Below are positions 8,091-18,076 of a DNA stretch of 64,000 nucleotides, piece after piece. Numbering within the stretch: the first letter of the stretch is position 1; each line of letters opens with the position of its first letter. Both the position numbers and the translations under genes were made by a program. The notes below the pieces were generated by a model. That model made no database searches and was not told where the DNA came from. It saw nothing but the letters and a program-made list of their open reading frames with translations. The DNA comes from Chlamydia sp. 04-14 (GTDB lineage Bacteria; Chlamydiota; Chlamydiia; Chlamydiales; Chlamydiaceae), in assembly GCF_036632095.1 (NCBI RefSeq), contig NZ_JAPYKW010000003.1, positions 62,001-126,000 on the forward strand. Reading direction: 5' to 3'.

Positions 8091-9077
8091 ATGAAATTAA
8101 CACGTACGGTTAGTGTTGCTGTGACGGGTGGAACAGGGCAAATCGCCTACAGTTTTTTGTTCGCTCTAGCTCACGGTGATGTTTTTGGTAATGATTGCGG
8201 CATTGATCTACGCGTGTATGACCTCCCAGGTTTAGAAAGAGTACTTTCCGGTGTTCGTATGGAACTCGATGATTGTGCTTATCCTCTTTTACAATCCCTA
8301 CGTGTTACGACTTCTTTAGAAGATGCTTTTGATGGTATTGATGCAGCTTTTCTAATAGGAGCAGCACCCCGAGGTCCTGGAATGGAACGCTCGGATCTTT
8401 TAAAACGTAATGGAGAAATTTTTTCTCTGCAAGGTTCAGTGCTAAATACTTCTGCTAAACGAGATGCGAAGATTTTTGTCGTTGGAAATCCTGTGAATAC
8501 CAATTGTTGGATTGCTATGAATCAGGCTCCAAAATTGAATAGAAGAAATTTTCATTCCATGCTCCGTTTAGATCAAAACCGTATGCATACGATGTTAGCA
8601 CATCGTGCGGAAGTTCCTTTAGATGAGGTTACTAATGTTGTTATTTGGGGTAATCATTCCGCAAAACAAGTTCCTGATTTTACACAGGCATTGATTTCAG
8701 GAAAACCTGCTGTAGAGGTCATAAGTGATCGTGATTGGCTTGAAAACATTATGCTGCCTTCTATTCAAAATCGAGGAAGTGCTGTGATTGAAGCTCGTGG
8801 AAAGTCTTCTGCGGGATCTGCCGCTCGTGCTTTAGCAGAAGCTGCACGCTCTATTTTTCTTCCTAAAGATGGAGAGTGGTTCTCTACTGGGGTATGTTCC
8901 GACTATAATCCTTACGGTATCCCTGAAGATTTAATTTTTGGTTTCCCATGTCGTATGTTGCCCTCTGGGGATTACGAGATTGTTCCTGGATTATCCTGGG
9001 ATGCCTTTATAAAAAATAAGATTCAAATATCCTTGGATGAAATTTCTCAGGAAAAAGCCAATGTCTCTTTGTTATAG
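8091..9077 (+). CDS. mdh: Malate dehydrogenase
   Basis: 328 residues from ATG 8091. This start is favoured over GTG 8085 because the strong TTAGGGAGG site lies 7 nt before the ATG but only 1 nt before the GTG. The nucleotide-binding motif [10 protein letters not shown] sits at the N-terminus. The catalytic region has [13 protein letters not shown] and the active-site His in VVIWGNHS, followed by [12 protein letters not shown]. This is the cytosolic-type MDH fold converting malate and oxaloacetate with NAD. It acts in the truncated chlamydial TCA cycle. The place after ltuA matches CT376. The following membrane protein gene starts 21 nt downstream, so the two may be co-transcribed. Confidence 0.95.
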   Translation: MKLTRTVSVAVTGGTGQIAYSFLFALAHGDVFGNDCGIDLRVYDLPGLERVLSGVRMELDDCAYPLLQSLRVTTSLEDAFDGIDAAFLIGAAPRGPGMERSDLLKRNGEIFSLQGSVLNTSAKRDAKIFVVGNPVNTNCWIAMNQAPKLNRRNFHSMLRLDQNRMHTMLAHRAEVPLDEVTNVVIWGNHSAKQVPDFTQALISGKPAVEVISDRDWLENIMLPSIQNRGSAVIEARGKSSAGSAARALAEAARSIFLPKDGEWFSTGVCSDYNPYGIPEDLIFGFPCRMLPSGDYEIVPGLSWDAFIKNKIQISLDEISQEKANVSLL

Positions 9078-9098
9078 TGCAAGTTAGTGGGGTGATTT

Positions 9099-9923
9099 AT
9101 GACTCAATCTTTTGATGTATTAAGTCAAAATGCTTTTAAAAAGATTTTTAATAAACAGCGATTTCTTTTTATTTTTTCTAGTTTGTGCTGTTTTGGTTTT
9201 GTTTTTGCCATATTTTTAAAACTATGTTCACAGTTTGTTCTTAGTTTTTCGTTGTCGACACTAGGATTGGGAGCTTTTTTCTCTTCTTTTAGTATTGTTT
9301 GTGCTTCTGCTGTCATTGTACAGGCACTTTTAAAACAAGAATCCGCGGGAAATGTGGGTAAAATAATTTCAGCGTTTCATAAGAATTGGAAATCGCTTTG
9401 GTTATCGCTACTTGTTTCCATGCCATTTTTTATAGCTATGGTTGTAGTAAGCACAGTAATTTTACTCTCGGTATTTTTAAGCTCTTTACCTTGGATTGGT
9501 AAATTCTTTCATACCTTGCTAATTTTTGTTCCTTACCTTTCAGCAACAACTTTGATCTTGCTATTTCTAGGTGCGTTCGTATCTCTATTCTTCTGCATAC
9601 CCGCTTTAAGTGATCATGATAGCATTGACTATATGCACTTACTTCGTTGTTTTCAGGGAAATATCTTGAACCAATCTATTGGGTTTGTCATAGCAGCGAC
9701 ACCTCTAGCTTTGTGTAGCTGGTTAGCTTTAGATTCGTTTTATTTGATGTCGCATTTAGTCTGTTTATCAGATATGAATACAGGATCATTCTTGATGGAA
9801 GTCTTAGTATTGGTCATGCCAATAGCTTTAATTCTTACACCTGCAGTTTCTTTTTTCTTTAATTTCTCTTTTGATTTTTACTTAGAGAAGCAAACCTCAA
9901 AAGAAAATCTAATTAAAGAGTGA
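9099..9923 (+). CDS. Polytopic membrane protein, unknown function
   Basis: 274 residues, overwhelmingly hydrophobic. Six transmembrane helices can be drawn: about residues 20-40, 48-70, 100-125, 140-165, 190-210 and 230-255. The N-terminal 20 residues are polar and basic, and the C-terminus ends in a short charged tail. No transporter motif is recognised. ATG 9099 follows GTGGGGTG at normal distance. It begins 21 nt after mdh on the same strand and may share its transcript. Its end overlaps the convergent oxidoreductase gene by 11 nt. It is probably inner-membrane, but the substrate or role is unknown. Confidence 0.75.
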   Translation: MTQSFDVLSQNAFKKIFNKQRFLFIFSSLCCFGFVFAIFLKLCSQFVLSFSLSTLGLGAFFSSFSIVCASAVIVQALLKQESAGNVGKIISAFHKNWKSLWLSLLVSMPFFIAMVVVSTVILLSVFLSSLPWIGKFFHTLLIFVPYLSATTLILLFLGAFVSLFFCIPALSDHDSIDYMHLLRCFQGNILNQSIGFVIAATPLALCSWLALDSFYLMSHLVCLSDMNTGSFLMEVLVLVMPIALILTPAVSFFFNFSFDFYLEKQTSKENLIKE

Positions 9924-10953
9924 ATAGAAACTCTTTAGCTATATAAGCTGTAGATTGTTTTAATACAGCTTGAGCGAGCATATCTCCGGTAAGACCGTGA
10001 TAAAGTAGACCTTTGGATCCTAGACCCCCTAGGAACCAAAGGTTTTCTTTTATTCTACTAATTACAGGTAAGCGAGTAGAACTTGATGAGCGCATTCCTG
10101 CATAATAGTTAAGGATTTTTGCTTCTTTAAGAGCGGGAAATAACGAAAGAACAGGGGGCATGATTTCGTTGTAAGCAGTAGTTTCGTCAGTAACCGGTTC
10201 GGGCTGGTTGTGTTCGAAAGTTGCTCCTAAAATGCAGGTATTATTTTCTGTATTTGCCACCATATATTTATGCGCATTGATACTAAATTGTGGCATGGCT
10301 AGGCCTTCAGGCCAAGAAATTTCTATAAGCTGACCTTTTACACTAGATAGAGGGAGTTTCTGTAATTCGGGGAGAATATGAGCATTAGCTCCGGGAGTTA
10401 CAATAATGTGATCGTAAAACTCTTCGATATCTTCAATATTTTCTATAAGTTCGTCATAAAACTGCGTACCAAGATTAGCACAGGCATCCCAAAGACCGTT
10501 AATATAGGCATTATTATTTATAGTTACGCCGTTCTTTATGAATAGGGCGCCGAGATTAGAAACTATACCCGGAACTGTCATTTCACAACGTGCTTTTTCC
10601 CACCATTCTAATTCATTAGGAAATTCTTCAACGCGTTTCATGAAAATTTCGGCCTGCTCATCGTCTATAGCTGGGCGGATTATTCCTCGAGAAAGAACAA
10701 TAGGGATATTTAATGCTTTACTAGCTTCTGTGATTAAGCCGTGAGTAGAGGTAATTCCTAAATCTGCAAGCGGGGGTTTACTAGCTTTTTTCCCAGTAAA
10801 GCCATGAAGGAGGCCCGAAGATAATCCCGATGCGCCATGACCTAAAGGAACGGGATCGAAAAGATCTATTGTTGCTGTTCCCTGAGAGTGTAGTAGCAAA
10901 TGCCAAGTTACAGAAAGCCCAGCATACCCTGCTCCTAAAACTGCTATACGCAT
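9913..10953 (-). CDS. FAD-dependent oxidoreductase, D-amino acid dehydrogenase-like (CT375-like)
   Basis: 346 residues. The N-terminus has the dinucleotide-binding motif GAGYAGLSVTWHLL followed by an acidic residue at the end of the second strand (IDLFD), as in the DAO/GlpO flavoprotein family. The C-terminal part contains the second FAD-contact region LWFLGGLGSKGLLYHGLTGD. The family oxidises amines, commonly D-amino acids or N-methylated amino acids, to imino acids. In C. trachomatis the syntenic gene next to mdh (CT376) and the arginine antiporter (CT374) is CT375, annotated as a predicted D-amino acid dehydrogenase. The real substrate cannot be told from sequence. The 3' end overlaps the convergent membrane protein gene. 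Confidence 0.82.
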   Translation of the reverse strand: MRIAVLGAGYAGLSVTWHLLLHSQGTATIDLFDPVPLGHGASGLSSGLLHGFTGKKASKPPLADLGITSTHGLITEASKALNIPIVLSRGIIRPAIDDEQAEIFMKRVEEFPNELEWWEKARCEMTVPGIVSNLGALFIKNGVTINNNAYINGLWDACANLGTQFYDELIENIEDIEEFYDHIIVTPGANAHILPELQKLPLSSVKGQLIEISWPEGLAMPQFSINAHKYMVANTENNTCILGATFEHNQPEPVTDETTAYNEIMPPVLSLFPALKEAKILNYYAGMRSSSSTRLPVISRIKENLWFLGGLGSKGLLYHGLTGDMLAQAVLKQSTAYIAKEFLFTL

Positions 10954-11075
10954 ATGTTTACCTTGAAATCTAGGATCTTAATTAAGAACTTGTCTCTATA
11001 TCTACTCCTGAGAATAAGCAAATAATGCATTAAATAACAGAGGGGAATGTAGAAGAAAAGAAAGGAGAACTAAAG

Positions 11076-11104
11076 AAAAAATGAGAGAGGCCCGAAAGCC
11101 TCTC
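11076..11104 (-). terminator. Terminator after aaxC
   Basis: GAGAGGC (11085-11091) pairs with GCCTCTC (11098-11104) across a 6-nt loop. Read on the minus strand the stem is followed by a T-run (complement of AAAAA at 11076-11080). It lies about 20 nt after the aaxC stop, so it should end the aaxABC transcript. Confidence 0.85.
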
Positions 11105-11124
11105 CCAAAGGGTGATTGAGATCG

Positions 11125-12585
11125 TTATAAACGGATTTTTTCCGTTGAAAAGAGGAAAATCGCTAATAACGCTAACAAAGCAATTATTGTAATTTCTGTA
11201 ACCTCTTTTTTTGCAAAAAAAGTTTTCGCATTCTTACCTTTCTTCCCAGCATCTATGTAGAATGGAATACCTAAAGCCAAGAGAATGATCGCCATAAATA
11301 GGTAATTTAAACCTCCAGCATAGATCAACCAGATAGAATAAATAACACCAAAAATTCCTGTGTATTTTGCAGTGGAAGATTTAATTGGTCCTTTATTTGG
11401 ATAATTCTTGTCTTTGCTGAATTTAAAAAGAAAAGCAGCACTTGCTAAATAGGCAGGTAAAACCATCACTCCTGTAATGCTCAGCATCGTATTCCATGCA
11501 TTTGTTGAAAAATATACGAGAAGCATCGCGATTTGCATAAGAGCACTCGTTATATATAACGAGACTTTAGGAGAATGCGCAGCATTTTCTATTGTGAAGA
11601 TCTCTGGGAATGTACCATTTTTCGCTGCAGAATAAGGAATTTCCGCAACGATCATAGTCCAAGATAACCAACTAGAGAGTATGGCTACAAGAAGACCTAT
11701 GTTCATTAAGACCTCACCCCATTTACCTACAAGAATATCTAATACTCCAGCAGTTGAAGGATTGGCAATACCAGCAAGTTGATGTTGAAATAGGGAACCA
11801 AAAGGTAGGATAGATAACAGTATGTAAACAGTTAAGCATCCTACAAAACCTAGTATAGTAGCTTTCCCAACGGCACTGGAGTTTTTCGCACGTGCCGACA
11901 TAACGACAGCACCTTCGATTCCAATGAAGGCCCATAAAGTCACCAACATTGTACTTTTCAACTGGCTAGTTACTGATCCTAATAACGGTTGTGTTTTTGT
12001 AGCTGTATGTCCCCAAAAATCCGTTTTGAAAATAGCAAGTTTGAAAACGAATGCTGTGATAACAATAAATACAATAAGAGGAACGAGTTTACATACTGTT
12101 CCGATAATATTGATGAAAGACGCCTGACGGATTCCTTTAAGGACTATGAAATTGAAAACCCATATAAGGATAGAGCCTCCAATAATTGCAGGAATAGTAT
12201 TTCCCCCTTTAAAATAGGGAGGAAAGAAATAATTTAATGCATCCATGGTCATAACGGCATAACCGACATTACCAAAGATTTGGCATAACCAATATCCCCA
12301 ACCAATAGTAAATCCTATATAAGGTCCAAATCCTTCTCGGCTGTACATGTAGATCCCTGTTGTTAAATCAGGGCGTACTAATGAGAGAATTTTAAAAGTA
12401 TTGGCAATAAAAAACATGCCTACGCCTGTCAGGATCCACGCTAAGATAATAGCTCCTGCTCCCGCGGATGCTGCCATATTTTGGGGAAGGCTAAAAATTC
12501 CTCCCCCAATCATAGAGCTAATTACCATACCTGCTAAAGCTATGGCTCCAAGATTTGTCTTGGTTTTACCCCCATTAGAAATCAT
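11125..12585 (-). CDS. aaxC: Arginine/agmatine antiporter AaxC
   Basis: 486 residues with about 12 transmembrane helices. It belongs to the APC amino acid transporter superfamily: the N-terminal [20 protein letters not shown] is the typical helix-1 substrate-binding glycine motif, and helix 6 is in the segment [16 protein letters not shown]. With AaxB it exchanges external arginine for internal agmatine, consuming a proton per decarboxylation and drawing arginine from the host. ATG 12585 is preceded by AAGGAG at ideal spacing. It is the third gene of aaxA-aaxB-aaxC, beginning 10 nt after aaxB. The same family includes ArcD/AdiC-type exchangers. The CT374 homologue has been characterised experimentally as AaxC. 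Confidence 0.93.
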   Translation of the reverse strand: MISNGGKTKTNLGAIALAGMVISSMIGGGIFSLPQNMAASAGAGAIILAWILTGVGMFFIANTFKILSLVRPDLTTGIYMYSREGFGPYIGFTIGWGYWLCQIFGNVGYAVMTMDALNYFFPPYFKGGNTIPAIIGGSILIWVFNFIVLKGIRQASFINIIGTVCKLVPLIVFIVITAFVFKLAIFKTDFWGHTATKTQPLLGSVTSQLKSTMLVTLWAFIGIEGAVVMSARAKNSSAVGKATILGFVGCLTVYILLSILPFGSLFQHQLAGIANPSTAGVLDILVGKWGEVLMNIGLLVAILSSWLSWTMIVAEIPYSAAKNGTFPEIFTIENAAHSPKVSLYITSALMQIAMLLVYFSTNAWNTMLSITGVMVLPAYLASAAFLFKFSKDKNYPNKGPIKSSTAKYTGIFGVIYSIWLIYAGGLNYLFMAIILLALGIPFYIDAGKKGKNAKTFFAKKEVTEITIIALLALLAIFLFSTEKIRL

Positions 12586-12594
12586 GAATTCTCC

Positions 12595-13182
12595 TTATCT
12601 AATTGTTGCCGGATCGGCATTTTCAAAGTTGAGAAACCCTAATGCAGTTAATGAGAAGCCATACTTTTGCTTAATATTGATGTAGTTATGGAAATATTGA
12701 AATTCACTATGTTTGACAACGGAGCGAAGGTCTAGTTCATGCTGTAGGGATTTTTTTAACCACATTTTTGCATGAGATTCTGCGATCTCATCATTAATCC
12801 ATGTGGGGAAAAATTCTACGTATTCCGCGGCCCATCCACCGATAAGCTCACCGTTTTTATCCTGTCCCCAGCAGATGCCAACACCTGTAGCAATTGCATG
12901 AGTACCATCTGATGTGGCAGCTCCGCGTCCAGCCATGATCACTTCTAAAACAGCACCATGTTTGAAGAATTTAACACATTGGTCTACGGGAACAATATTC
13001 CCAAAAAGTTCTTTAGGTAGTACAGATGTATAGGGAACGATGTTAAAATTTTCGACTTTCGCTTGTAAAAGAGCGGAGTCATAGCAGAAAGTTTCGAAAG
13101 GTTGAGGAGGCATTCCATCATCGGATTCTCCTACTCCTCCCGTGTGGAAGGCTAATGTTGGGTAGCGTGTCCCGTAAGGCAT
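12595..13182 (-). CDS. aaxB: Pyruvoyl-dependent arginine decarboxylase AaxB
   Basis: 195 residues, the usual AaxB size. The proenzyme cleaves itself between Thr52 and Ser53 to form alpha and beta chains, with the new Ser converted to a pyruvoyl group; the motif VPYTSVLP places Thr52-Ser53 exactly there. Gly115, whose change to Arg inactivates the enzyme in some C. trachomatis strains, is Gly here ([10 protein letters not shown]). So the gene looks functional. The enzyme converts arginine to agmatine and CO2. ATG 13182 follows AGGAG at good distance. It lies between aaxA (39 nt upstream) and aaxC (9 nt downstream), in one unit. Confidence 0.95.
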   Translation of the reverse strand: MPYGTRYPTLAFHTGGVGESDDGMPPQPFETFCYDSALLQAKVENFNIVPYTSVLPKELFGNIVPVDQCVKFFKHGAVLEVIMAGRGAATSDGTHAIATGVGICWGQDKNGELIGGWAAEYVEFFPTWINDEIAESHAKMWLKKSLQHELDLRSVVKHSEFQYFHNYINIKQKYGFSLTALGFLNFENADPATIR

Positions 13183-13221
13183 GTATAAACTCCTAAAGAT
13201 GTAGATAATGAGGTTATAGGA

Positions 13222-14571
13222 TTAGGTAGAGAAGTTAGCCCGAACACCGTAAACTCTAGCAGAACGTTTATCAGGTCTTCGTGCTGGATGAATGTAAATT
13301 TGTAGATCTGGAGTTAGAGAAATATGAGGTCCAAATCCTATAGTTGCAAATGTTTCTACTACAGTTTCATATTTGCGAATTTTTCTTTCCGTAACGACTT
13401 TAGGATTCACTTTGCTTATCGAGCAAGCAGCTCCTAATAGATCTTGAGAATTACGATTTATTGGATTTGCTGATGCTAATCCAAGAACATAAGAACGATT
13501 AAGATTTACTGCTGTTCCTGTAGCTCCATTCCATCTTCCAAATACATAGAGTTTTTCACCGAAGTGCTGACCAAAATTCAGTGACCATCCTGTTGTTTGT
13601 GTAGGCTGCTGAGGAACCTTTCTCGTAGAATAAATTAATGCAGAATATTGCCCACTACCTAGTGTACTTTGTGGTGCCCAAGAAAAGTAACCATAAAAGT
13701 TATAGCGGTTTCTTGTGAGATTATAGACATCAAAAGAAGTCCCTAAAATATTATAGGCATCCTGAAAACCAGCCTGGATATTTATAGAAGGGGTAGGTGT
13801 AAATTGTACATAGGCACCAATACTTCCTAAGGAATATGTCGCACTAGCATTTTGTGATAAGGCATAGCTTAAAAATCCAGATTGCTGATCGTTGTCGTAT
13901 AAAGTTCCGTCTATAGAATATAAGCTATATTGGCCTAACGAAACGGTAAGCATCTCTCCTGGGAATGTCTGTGAGAATGTAAGTTGTGATAGTGTATTTG
14001 CTCGAGAGCTGTAATCGTTGATCCCACCGGCGATGCCTATAGCGTTGTTAGCATTCTCCGCGTTGTTTCTCCAATAACGTATTAGGGTATAGGAGAAATC
14101 AATACTCCCCACGCCTGCTGTAGGGCTATTGTATAACTGCCAAGAAATGCTAGGACTCATGTAAAATTGCCAAGTAGGCTGCTTTTCATCGATTGCTGTT
14201 AGGGCACCTTTTTTAGGATAAAACCATTGAGGGAGAATGGTAAAATCCACAGATATTTGAGAGTTAGTCTCTTTTTCTATCGAGTACAACAATTTTGAGA
14301 TCGACAACCCCTCATCGCAAGGGTGATCTTCTAAGACATTACGTACTGGGGTAAGTATGTGACGACGAGGTTCTTGGCGTAAGGTTTCAGATGATTCTGA
14401 TGTGACAGGTAAGGAGGAAGTGTCAGAATCTTTAGCGTTACTTTTTTTTAGTCTGTCGGAGTATCTATGATGATGATGCTCAGGGTGATTTGGATCGATT
14501 CCATAAGCGGGCATCGTCAACATACCGTAAGTACATAGAGCGGTTAATAGAGAAGAACGAAAAGACGCCAT
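13222..14571 (-). CDS. aaxA: Outer-membrane porin AaxA (OprB-like), arginine uptake
   Basis: 449 residues with an N-terminal signal peptide (MASFRSSLLTALCTYGML, cleavage near residue 24). Immediately after it lies a His-rich patch (NHPEHHHHRY). The remainder is beta-rich with alternating hydrophobic residues and aromatic girdles (for example QPTWQFYMSPSISWQLYNSP), as in OprB carbohydrate-selective porins. The C-terminus is KRSARVYGVRANFST, ending without the classic final Phe but with FST. AaxA lets arginine cross the outer membrane and feeds AaxC and AaxB downstream. The C. trachomatis homologue is CT372. First gene of the aaxABC transcript; its promoter should be in 14572-14677. Confidence 0.9.
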   Translation of the reverse strand: MASFRSSLLTALCTYGMLTMPAYGIDPNHPEHHHHRYSDRLKKSNAKDSDTSSLPVTSESSETLRQEPRRHILTPVRNVLEDHPCDEGLSISKLLYSIEKETNSQISVDFTILPQWFYPKKGALTAIDEKQPTWQFYMSPSISWQLYNSPTAGVGSIDFSYTLIRYWRNNAENANNAIGIAGGINDYSSRANTLSQLTFSQTFPGEMLTVSLGQYSLYSIDGTLYDNDQQSGFLSYALSQNASATYSLGSIGAYVQFTPTPSINIQAGFQDAYNILGTSFDVYNLTRNRYNFYGYFSWAPQSTLGSGQYSALIYSTRKVPQQPTQTTGWSLNFGQHFGEKLYVFGRWNGATGTAVNLNRSYVLGLASANPINRNSQDLLGAACSISKVNPKVVTERKIRKYETVVETFATIGFGPHISLTPDLQIYIHPARRPDKRSARVYGVRANFST

Positions 14572-14677
14572 GAACTACCAAAAGAAAAGATACGCTGCTC
14601 TTTGTTGTGACTCTAAAAAAAAGAAGTTTTTTTATGCCATCATTTTTGGTAGAAGTTAAAGAATTATTATCTTAACA

Positions 14678-15472
14678 CTACTCTGTCATCCGATGTCTTA
14701 AGAGTAAAGCAGCAGCTTCGTTGCTGAGAAGTTTTTGAGAGTATGTGTATTGAACCTTAGAGATTTCAGGGATATATATAGGGGGTAAGAACTTCTGAGC
14801 TGTATAGGTAATTCCTAGATAGGAAATTTTTTTTAATTTGCATAACTCACCGATACGCAAAACATTTTCCTTATGATTATCAATATAAATGATCTTTTCA
14901 GGATGAGCATCTATAGCATCTAGAAATAGTTGTAGTCCTGGCCCTTTGTGTAGTTCTTCTCCGAATAACACCCCGGAAGAAAAGAGAATCCCTTTTGGTA
15001 GATAGGTAGGCGTGGCGGGAGCTGTGCTATCTAATTCTAGGTTTAAGCTTTTCAATTGTTGCAAAGTGATATTTTTTGAAGAGTGTTTACGTTCTGTATA
15101 AGCAAAAAGTGTTTTCTTTTTTTCGTGGATCTTTGTGATGAGAATTTGCATAGCGTTTTCTATAGTTTTTACAGATCCTTTTTCTTGAAAACCTTCCCAA
15201 TAGGGGTAGGTAGTTTCCCAAGCTTCATTTTCAGAAAGCCCTAATTGTTGAAATCCTTCTACTGTTTTCTGTAACCATAAGGATTGTGTTAATGCTTGAG
15301 CGCCTTCTAATAAAGTGTCATCAAGATCAAATATTAACCAAAAGTCACTGCTATCATAAAGGATATCACCTGCGATCTCATGAATAGATTTTACCTCTAC
15401 ATAACGTGCGGTTTCACTGCTGTAAATAGCTAGAGGGAAAAGAAAAAAGAAAAATAGACAATATTTTTGCAT
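14678..15472 (-). CDS. Exported HAD-like protein (DUF2608, CT371-like)
   Basis: 264 residues. A signal peptide is evident (MQKYCLFFFFLFPLAIYSSE). The HAD-type motif I is clear: LIFDLDDTLLEGA at about residue 48. A later IIYIDNHKENVL is consistent with the terminal acidic motif of HAD phosphatases. So it is probably a periplasmic or secreted phosphohydrolase, substrate unknown. The syntenic C. trachomatis gene between aroDE (CT370) and aaxA (CT372) is CT371. It begins 50 nt after aroDE and may be read through from the aro operon. The T-rich C-terminal coding region and loose start context give no better alternative start than ATG 15472. Confidence 0.8.
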   Translation of the reverse strand: MQKYCLFFFFLFPLAIYSSETARYVEVKSIHEIAGDILYDSSDFWLIFDLDDTLLEGAQALTQSLWLQKTVEGFQQLGLSENEAWETTYPYWEGFQEKGSVKTIENAMQILITKIHEKKKTLFAYTERKHSSKNITLQQLKSLNLELDSTAPATPTYLPKGILFSSGVLFGEELHKGPGLQLFLDAIDAHPEKIIYIDNHKENVLRIGELCKLKKISYLGITYTAQKFLPPIYIPEISKVQYTYSQKLLSNEAAALLLRHRMTE

Positions 15473-15522
15473 ATGCTTTCGAATAAAAAATTTTAAAAAG
15501 CATAAGGCAAAACAAGGATTTT

Positions 15523-16965
15523 TTACATGGCATTAACGATATTTTCCACACTCATACGGAATCTCTCACTATCTTCTTCAGAGAGCTTCCCAGGGAACCA
15601 TAGAGAAAATTGTAGTAAAGCCTGCTCTGCAAACATTTCGTATCCATAAAGGATGCGGCATCCTTGCATTTTAGCCTTTCTTGTGTAGGTAGATTCTTTA
15701 GGTAATGTATTGATATCGATAATTACAGGAGGGGAGATTTCAGGGATTTCTACATTAGGGGGAAGGCATAAAACCAAGATATCTATATTGTGATTTTCTG
15801 ATAGAGAGCTTAAAGGAAATGCATTCCCATTACATAACTCAGCGAGTTTTTCAGCATTAGCTTTTGTCCGGTTGAAAATACTAATACGAGCTCCTGAATA
15901 AGCAAATGTTGTTGCTATAGCCATTGCTGCTCCTCCGGAGCCTACAATAGCTACATGTGTATTTTGTAAGGCAATATTTTTGCGTTTCAAAAGGTTTAAT
16001 AGCCCCGAACCGTCTGTATTGTATCCCGTGATCTTATTATCATTGAAAACTAGAGTATTGCAAGATTGACAATGTTTTACAGAAGTGTCAAGAACATCGA
16101 TATAATCAAGAACATCCGTTTTAAAAGGCATGGTTACACTAAGCCCACGAAAAGGGAGATCTCGCGTTAGAGAGAAAAATTCTTTAAGTTCTTGAGATGT
16201 TAAAAGAATTTTTATGTAGCTCATTTTCATATTGAGTTCTGAGAACAGCTTATTGTGGGAAAGATGACTGATACTACGATCTACGGGATTGCCAATAAGA
16301 CCATAAATACTGGCTTCTGAAGAGAGATTGGCATAGTTATATGCTAATAGATCTTCTATAGAAAGTTGTCCTGGAGCTACTTTAGGAGCATTTATCCCCG
16401 AAGCATAATTAATAGCATTTTTCATTAATGGCGAAAGTATGCGAGAGGCAATTCCTTCATTGCCCATGCAAAGTACTGTAGTATTTTCGGGAAGATGTTT
16501 TTTTATCTGTATATAACGGAGAGTGTCTATGGATTTGGTTGAGGTAATAGCGATTTTATAATGATGTGCTTGTTGTTTTAGCATATCGTTATAAAGGTTC
16601 GGAACGTATTCTGAAGTTTTGCTATGATATGAAAGAATAATCTTTATATTAGGGTATTGATTTTGGATCGTTCTTAAGGCTTCTTTAGGAAAGTCTTTAT
16701 CGATATCGAGATAATCAGGCTGTAATTTTGCTAGTTCCATGGTGCGTTCTACCCATGCTGATTCCGATAAACTAGCGTGTTTTTTTAATGTGAGAATAGG
16801 TTTCTTTGCTAAAGAAACCAAGTGTTTTAGCTGATCTGATGATAGAGATAAAAGATAGTCGATGCGCAATTCTATACTATCTACTAGAGGTAACGAATGC
16901 AAAAGTTGTTGTTTTGCCTCTGAAAAAGAAGGACCGCTAATTGTTGCACATAACATGACATTCAC
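15523..16965 (-). CDS. aroDE: Bifunctional 3-dehydroquinate dehydratase / shikimate dehydrogenase
   Basis: 480 residues, a fusion. Residues about 1-205 are a type I dehydroquinase: the Schiff-base Lys lies in YKIAITSTKSIDT and the catalytic His in IILSYHSK. Residues about 215-480 are shikimate dehydrogenase: LIGNPVDRSISHLSHN for shikimate binding, the catalytic Lys in GLSVTMPFKTD, and the NADP-binding loop VGSGGAAMAIATT. It carries out two consecutive steps of the shikimate pathway in the cytoplasm. It is the last gene of the aro operon; the start lies 29 nt inside the end of aroB, which implies translational coupling. The fusion is typical of chlamydiae (CT370) and plants. Confidence 0.95.
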   Translation of the reverse strand: MNVMLCATISGPSFSEAKQQLLHSLPLVDSIELRIDYLLSLSSDQLKHLVSLAKKPILTLKKHASLSESAWVERTMELAKLQPDYLDIDKDFPKEALRTIQNQYPNIKIILSYHSKTSEYVPNLYNDMLKQQAHHYKIAITSTKSIDTLRYIQIKKHLPENTTVLCMGNEGIASRILSPLMKNAINYASGINAPKVAPGQLSIEDLLAYNYANLSSEASIYGLIGNPVDRSISHLSHNKLFSELNMKMSYIKILLTSQELKEFFSLTRDLPFRGLSVTMPFKTDVLDYIDVLDTSVKHCQSCNTLVFNDNKITGYNTDGSGLLNLLKRKNIALQNTHVAIVGSGGAAMAIATTFAYSGARISIFNRTKANAEKLAELCNGNAFPLSSLSENHNIDILVLCLPPNVEIPEISPPVIIDINTLPKESTYTRKAKMQGCRILYGYEMFAEQALLQFSLWFPGKLSEEDSERFRMSVENIVNAM

Positions 16966-18076
16966 TTTTTAGAACTTCATAAAGGATATCCATTTTTGGT
17001 GTTGCACAATAAGTACCATTATAAGGAGCAACTCTTCCTAAATGTTCTATCATGACCATTCTTACAGCTTTTTTCGATAGATTTTTCTTATCATAACCGA
17101 GTGTGTGGATAATATTTTCCGGATTATAAAATCCGTTATGAAGATGTTGTGGGATCAAAGATCGTAGTTCTTCAAGAGTTGTAGGCAAATAGAAATGTTT
17201 TAATAAATTGTATAACTGCTCAATAAGATAAGGATTTTTCATAATTCCTGATTCTAGAGAAATTCTCATTTCTATCATCATTCCTACACTTACTGCTAAT
17301 CCATGAGGGATATACCCTTTGGATAACGTTTCTATTGCATGGGCAATCGTATGACCAAAATTGAGTATTTTTCTTAGATTCTTATCTTTAGGATCTTTAG
17401 CAACAATAGCAGCTTTAATCATGCAGTTTCTTTTAATAAACTCATTGAGAATTTCCCGGGAAGAAAAGAGCATGTCACTATAATTATGTAAAAACTCCCA
17501 TATATACGCGTCGGCAATACACCCGTGTTTTATGGATTCAGAAATTCCATGAAACCATTCTTTCTTTGGTAATGTTGCTAAGAACTCAGGACATATCCAC
17601 ACATCTTTCGGGGGATAAAAAGTTCCTAGACGATTTTTTAATCCTCGTAGATTGATACCGTTTTTCCCACCGATGCTTGCGTCAATCATTGCTGTCATTG
17701 TTGTGGGAATTAAAAATAACTGAACCCCTCGACAATATGTAGAAGCCAGGAATCCTGCCATATCTAAAACTATACCCCCACCGATACCAATAATTGTAGA
17801 TCCTAAAGAAACATCTTGATCCACAAGCTGGTTTTGTAGAGAAATAAAGATTTCCCACGTTTTATTTTTTTCTCCAGGGGGGAATGTCAATAGGATTACC
17901 TTGTAACCTAAAGAATCCATGAAATCTAAGATGGGAGGAAGAATTTCTTCTGCCACATGGAGATCGCTAATAATTACAATAGGAAAATTCGTAGATATTG
18001 AAGAAAATAACTTCTTATTGAAGAAATTTTCCACGAGTTTAACGTTGTGCGGGTCGGAGATAAAATTCTCTATCAT
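16937..18076 (-). CDS. aroB: 3-dehydroquinate synthase
   Basis: 379 residues. The enzyme turns DAHP into 3-dehydroquinate with NAD and a divalent metal. Visible motifs: [22 protein letters not shown] loop ([14 protein letters not shown]) for NAD, the [20 protein letters not shown] segment with the substrate-binding lysine, and the metal site His in [14 protein letters not shown] second metal His region lies in [12 protein letters not shown]. It overlaps aroC upstream by 4 nt (the ATG overlaps the aroC stop) and aroDE downstream by 29 nt. The DAHP synthase for the first step is not in this window. Confidence 0.95.
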   Translation of the reverse strand: MIENFISDPHNVKLVENFFNKKLFSSISTNFPIVIISDLHVAEEILPPILDFMDSLGYKVILLTFPPGEKNKTWEIFISLQNQLVDQDVSLGSTIIGIGGGIVLDMAGFLASTYCRGVQLFLIPTTMTAMIDASIGGKNGINLRGLKNRLGTFYPPKDVWICPEFLATLPKKEWFHGISESIKHGCIADAYIWEFLHNYSDMLFSSREILNEFIKRNCMIKAAIVAKDPKDKNLRKILNFGHTIAHAIETLSKGYIPHGLAVSVGMMIEMRISLESGIMKNPYLIEQLYNLLKHFYLPTTLEELRSLIPQHLHNGFYNPENIIHTLGYDKKNLSKKAVRMVMIEHLGRVAPYNGTYCATPKMDILYEVLKSECHVMCNN

